A DNA stretch of 6,404 nucleotides, taken from the NCBI GenBank assembly GCA_029862935.1, contig JAOTWK010000214.1:1-6404 (forward strand), written 5' to 3'. Below are positions 5,226 through 6,404 of this stretch, in pieces. Position 1 is the first letter of the stretch; every line of letters begins with the position of its first letter. Both the position numbers and the translations under genes were made by a program. The notes below the pieces were generated by a model. The model searched no databases, was not told the DNA's origin, and saw only the letters and a list, made by a program, of their open reading frames with translations. Origin of the DNA: Gemmatimonadota bacterium (GTDB lineage Bacteria; Gemmatimonadota; Gemmatimonadetes; Gemmatimonadales; GWC2-71-9).

Positions 5226-6404
5226 CTAGAAGAGCAGCTCGATGCCGAAGCGCAGGAGCCGTGGTGACCCGTAGTAGAAGAGCGGCTGTGCGATGTCCCG
5301 CGCCGCGCGCTCGAACAGGGGTAGGAGTTCCGCACGCCCACTCACGAGCCCATCGCCGTTCGCGTCTGCCCACGCACGATAACGCGGAGATTCATAGGGG
5401 ATCGCATGGGGATTTGCCAGGTACGCAGACTCCGCCATCGCCGCAATCTGGCCGTCGGTGGCCGCCGGGTCGCCGCTGTCACGGCGCACCGCCACGACAT
5501 TGCGCCGAGCCAGCACGTTGCGAACGTCGGCGAACAGCCCGAGACGCCAGCCTCCGACACGCAGGAGACGACGAATCAATAGATCGAGGCGTTCCTGGTG
5601 CGGCAGGCGTTGGCTGTTGGGAAGTCCAATGAGAGAGTCACCAGTGACGTTCGTCTGCGTGAACGGCAGCCCGGAACTCCACCGGCCCACCACACTGGCC
5701 TCGGTACCTGCAAGCACCGACCCCAACGCGCGTGGCACCCGGACGCGTCCGACGACTACGATCGCGTGCCGGCGATCGAAGTCGAGAGGGAACTCGACCG
5801 TCGCCGGGATGATTGTGTCTCCCAACGGGGTGATTTGCAGGCGGCGATACAGATCGCGGGCATTGGTCGCGGTTGCGGTCGCGTGCTGCAGCACATAGGT
5901 CACGCGCCATCCAAGATGGTCCCGAAGCTCCCGCTCCACCGAGACCTCGAGCCCCTTTACGTTCCCGAAATCGGCGTTCCCAAAAATGGCGCTGTCGGGA
6001 TCGACACCCAGGGGAACGGAGGCCACGAGTCCGTCGAGCCGCCTCACATACGCACCAACTCGAAGACCGACGCGAGACGCCAGCCGAGCACGCACCTGGA
6101 GCTCGTACTGGGTCGCCGTCTCGAAGCCTAGTCCGGGATTCCCTCGTCGAAAGCGACCCGTGCGAACCGTATCATCGAACGCTCCGTCCACGAGGTACTG
6201 GAAGTCGGGTGGTTGTGCGTAGCGCCCCCAGCTGGCGACCACGATCGCGGGACCCAGCGCCGTGGATACTGCCAGACGAGGACCGAGCGCGAGTTTCATA
6301 CCCGACACGCCATTGCCTGCGCGTGAACGACCGTCGAACGCGTCCGCCCGCAGACCAGCCGTCACAGTGACGTCCGTCGTCCGCTGCTGCAGTTCGATGT
6401 ATCC
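5226..6404 (-). CDS. TonB-dependent receptor-like outer-membrane beta-barrel protein (partial, N-terminus off right edge)
   Basis: The frame is open from the right edge to TAG at 5228-5226, giving 392 residues of a C-terminal beta-barrel. It begins within a barrel strand (GYIELQQRTTDVTVTAGLRAD), the pattern seen where receptors describe a strand followed by an "AGLRxD" turn. GNPGLGFETATQYELQVRAR matches the GNPxLxPExxxxYELG-type motif of TonB-dependent receptors, and GNVKGLEVSVERELRDHLGWRVTYV matches the next strand pair. The protein ends in LLRFGIELLF, with alternating residues and a terminal phenylalanine, the classic signal for outer-membrane insertion. The signal peptide, any carboxypeptidase-regulatory-like domain and the plug would lie off the edge, so the substrate cannot be inferred. 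GTG at 6365 is an internal valine, not a start. A DxNxDG calcium-loop-like segment (5366-5328) sits near the C-terminus. No link to the sirtuin downstream is evident. Confidence 0.85.
   Translation of the reverse strand, partial: GYIELQQRTTDVTVTAGLRADAFDGRSRAGNGVSGMKLALGPRLAVSTALGPAIVVASWGRYAQPPDFQYLVDGAFDDTVRTGRFRRGNPGLGFETATQYELQVRARLASRVGLRVGAYVRRLDGLVASVPLGVDPDSAIFGNADFGNVKGLEVSVERELRDHLGWRVTYVLQHATATATNARDLYRRLQITPLGDTIIPATVEFPLDFDRRHAIVVVGRVRVPRALGSVLAGTEASVVGRWSSGLPFTQTNVTGDSLIGLPNSQRLPHQERLDLLIRRLLRVGGWRLGLFADVRNVLARRNVVAVRRDSGDPAATDGQIAAMAESAYLANPHAIPYESPRYRAWADANGDGLVSGRAELLPLFERAARDIAQPLFYYGSPRLLRFGIELLF

Overview
The window is a GC-rich bacterial chromosomal segment. All seven supported genes lie on the minus strand, so transcription runs from the right edge to the left. 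The outer-membrane TonB-dependent receptor-type barrel shows a diderm (Gram-negative-type) organism. The gene set, base composition and style of the proteins would fit a Gemmatimonadota-like soil or freshwater bacterium. That assignment is an impression from protein style, not a marker-based result.

Layout in transcription order: (1) 6404-5226, the C-terminal barrel part of a TonB-dependent receptor-like protein, cut by the right edge. (2) 5225-5139, a short gap, then a CobB-type Sir2 NAD-dependent protein deacylase (5138-4359). (3) A PhnP-like metallo-beta-lactamase-fold hydrolase (4358-3546), whose GTG start directly abuts the sirtuin stop codon. (4) A gap of about 96 bases with a good sigma70-type promoter candidate, then a small YtxH-domain membrane protein (3449-3024). 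(5) A YihY/BrkB-family inner-membrane protein (3003-2140). (6) A low-specificity L-threonine aldolase (2109-1075). (7) A 111-base gap with a perfect 9-bp inverted repeat, then trkA (963 to the left edge), the regulatory NAD-binding subunit of a Trk/Ktr potassium uptake system, cut after 321 codons.

Two likely transcription groups emerge. Sirtuin and hydrolase form a tightly coupled pair. ytxH, yihY and ltaE (gaps of 20 and 30 bases) form a second unit that starts at the promoter overlapping the end of the hydrolase gene. trkA may be read through from ltaE or start separately. The genes are mostly housekeeping or envelope functions (protein deacylation, membrane proteins, amino-acid metabolism, potassium uptake) and do not form one obvious pathway.

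I found no RNA gene, mobile element, CRISPR array, defence system or other clearly new system. The most interesting point is the sirtuin/PhnP-like pair, where a link through ADP-ribose-type products is conceivable but unproven. The long plus-strand reading frames are antisense shadows caused by high GC content.
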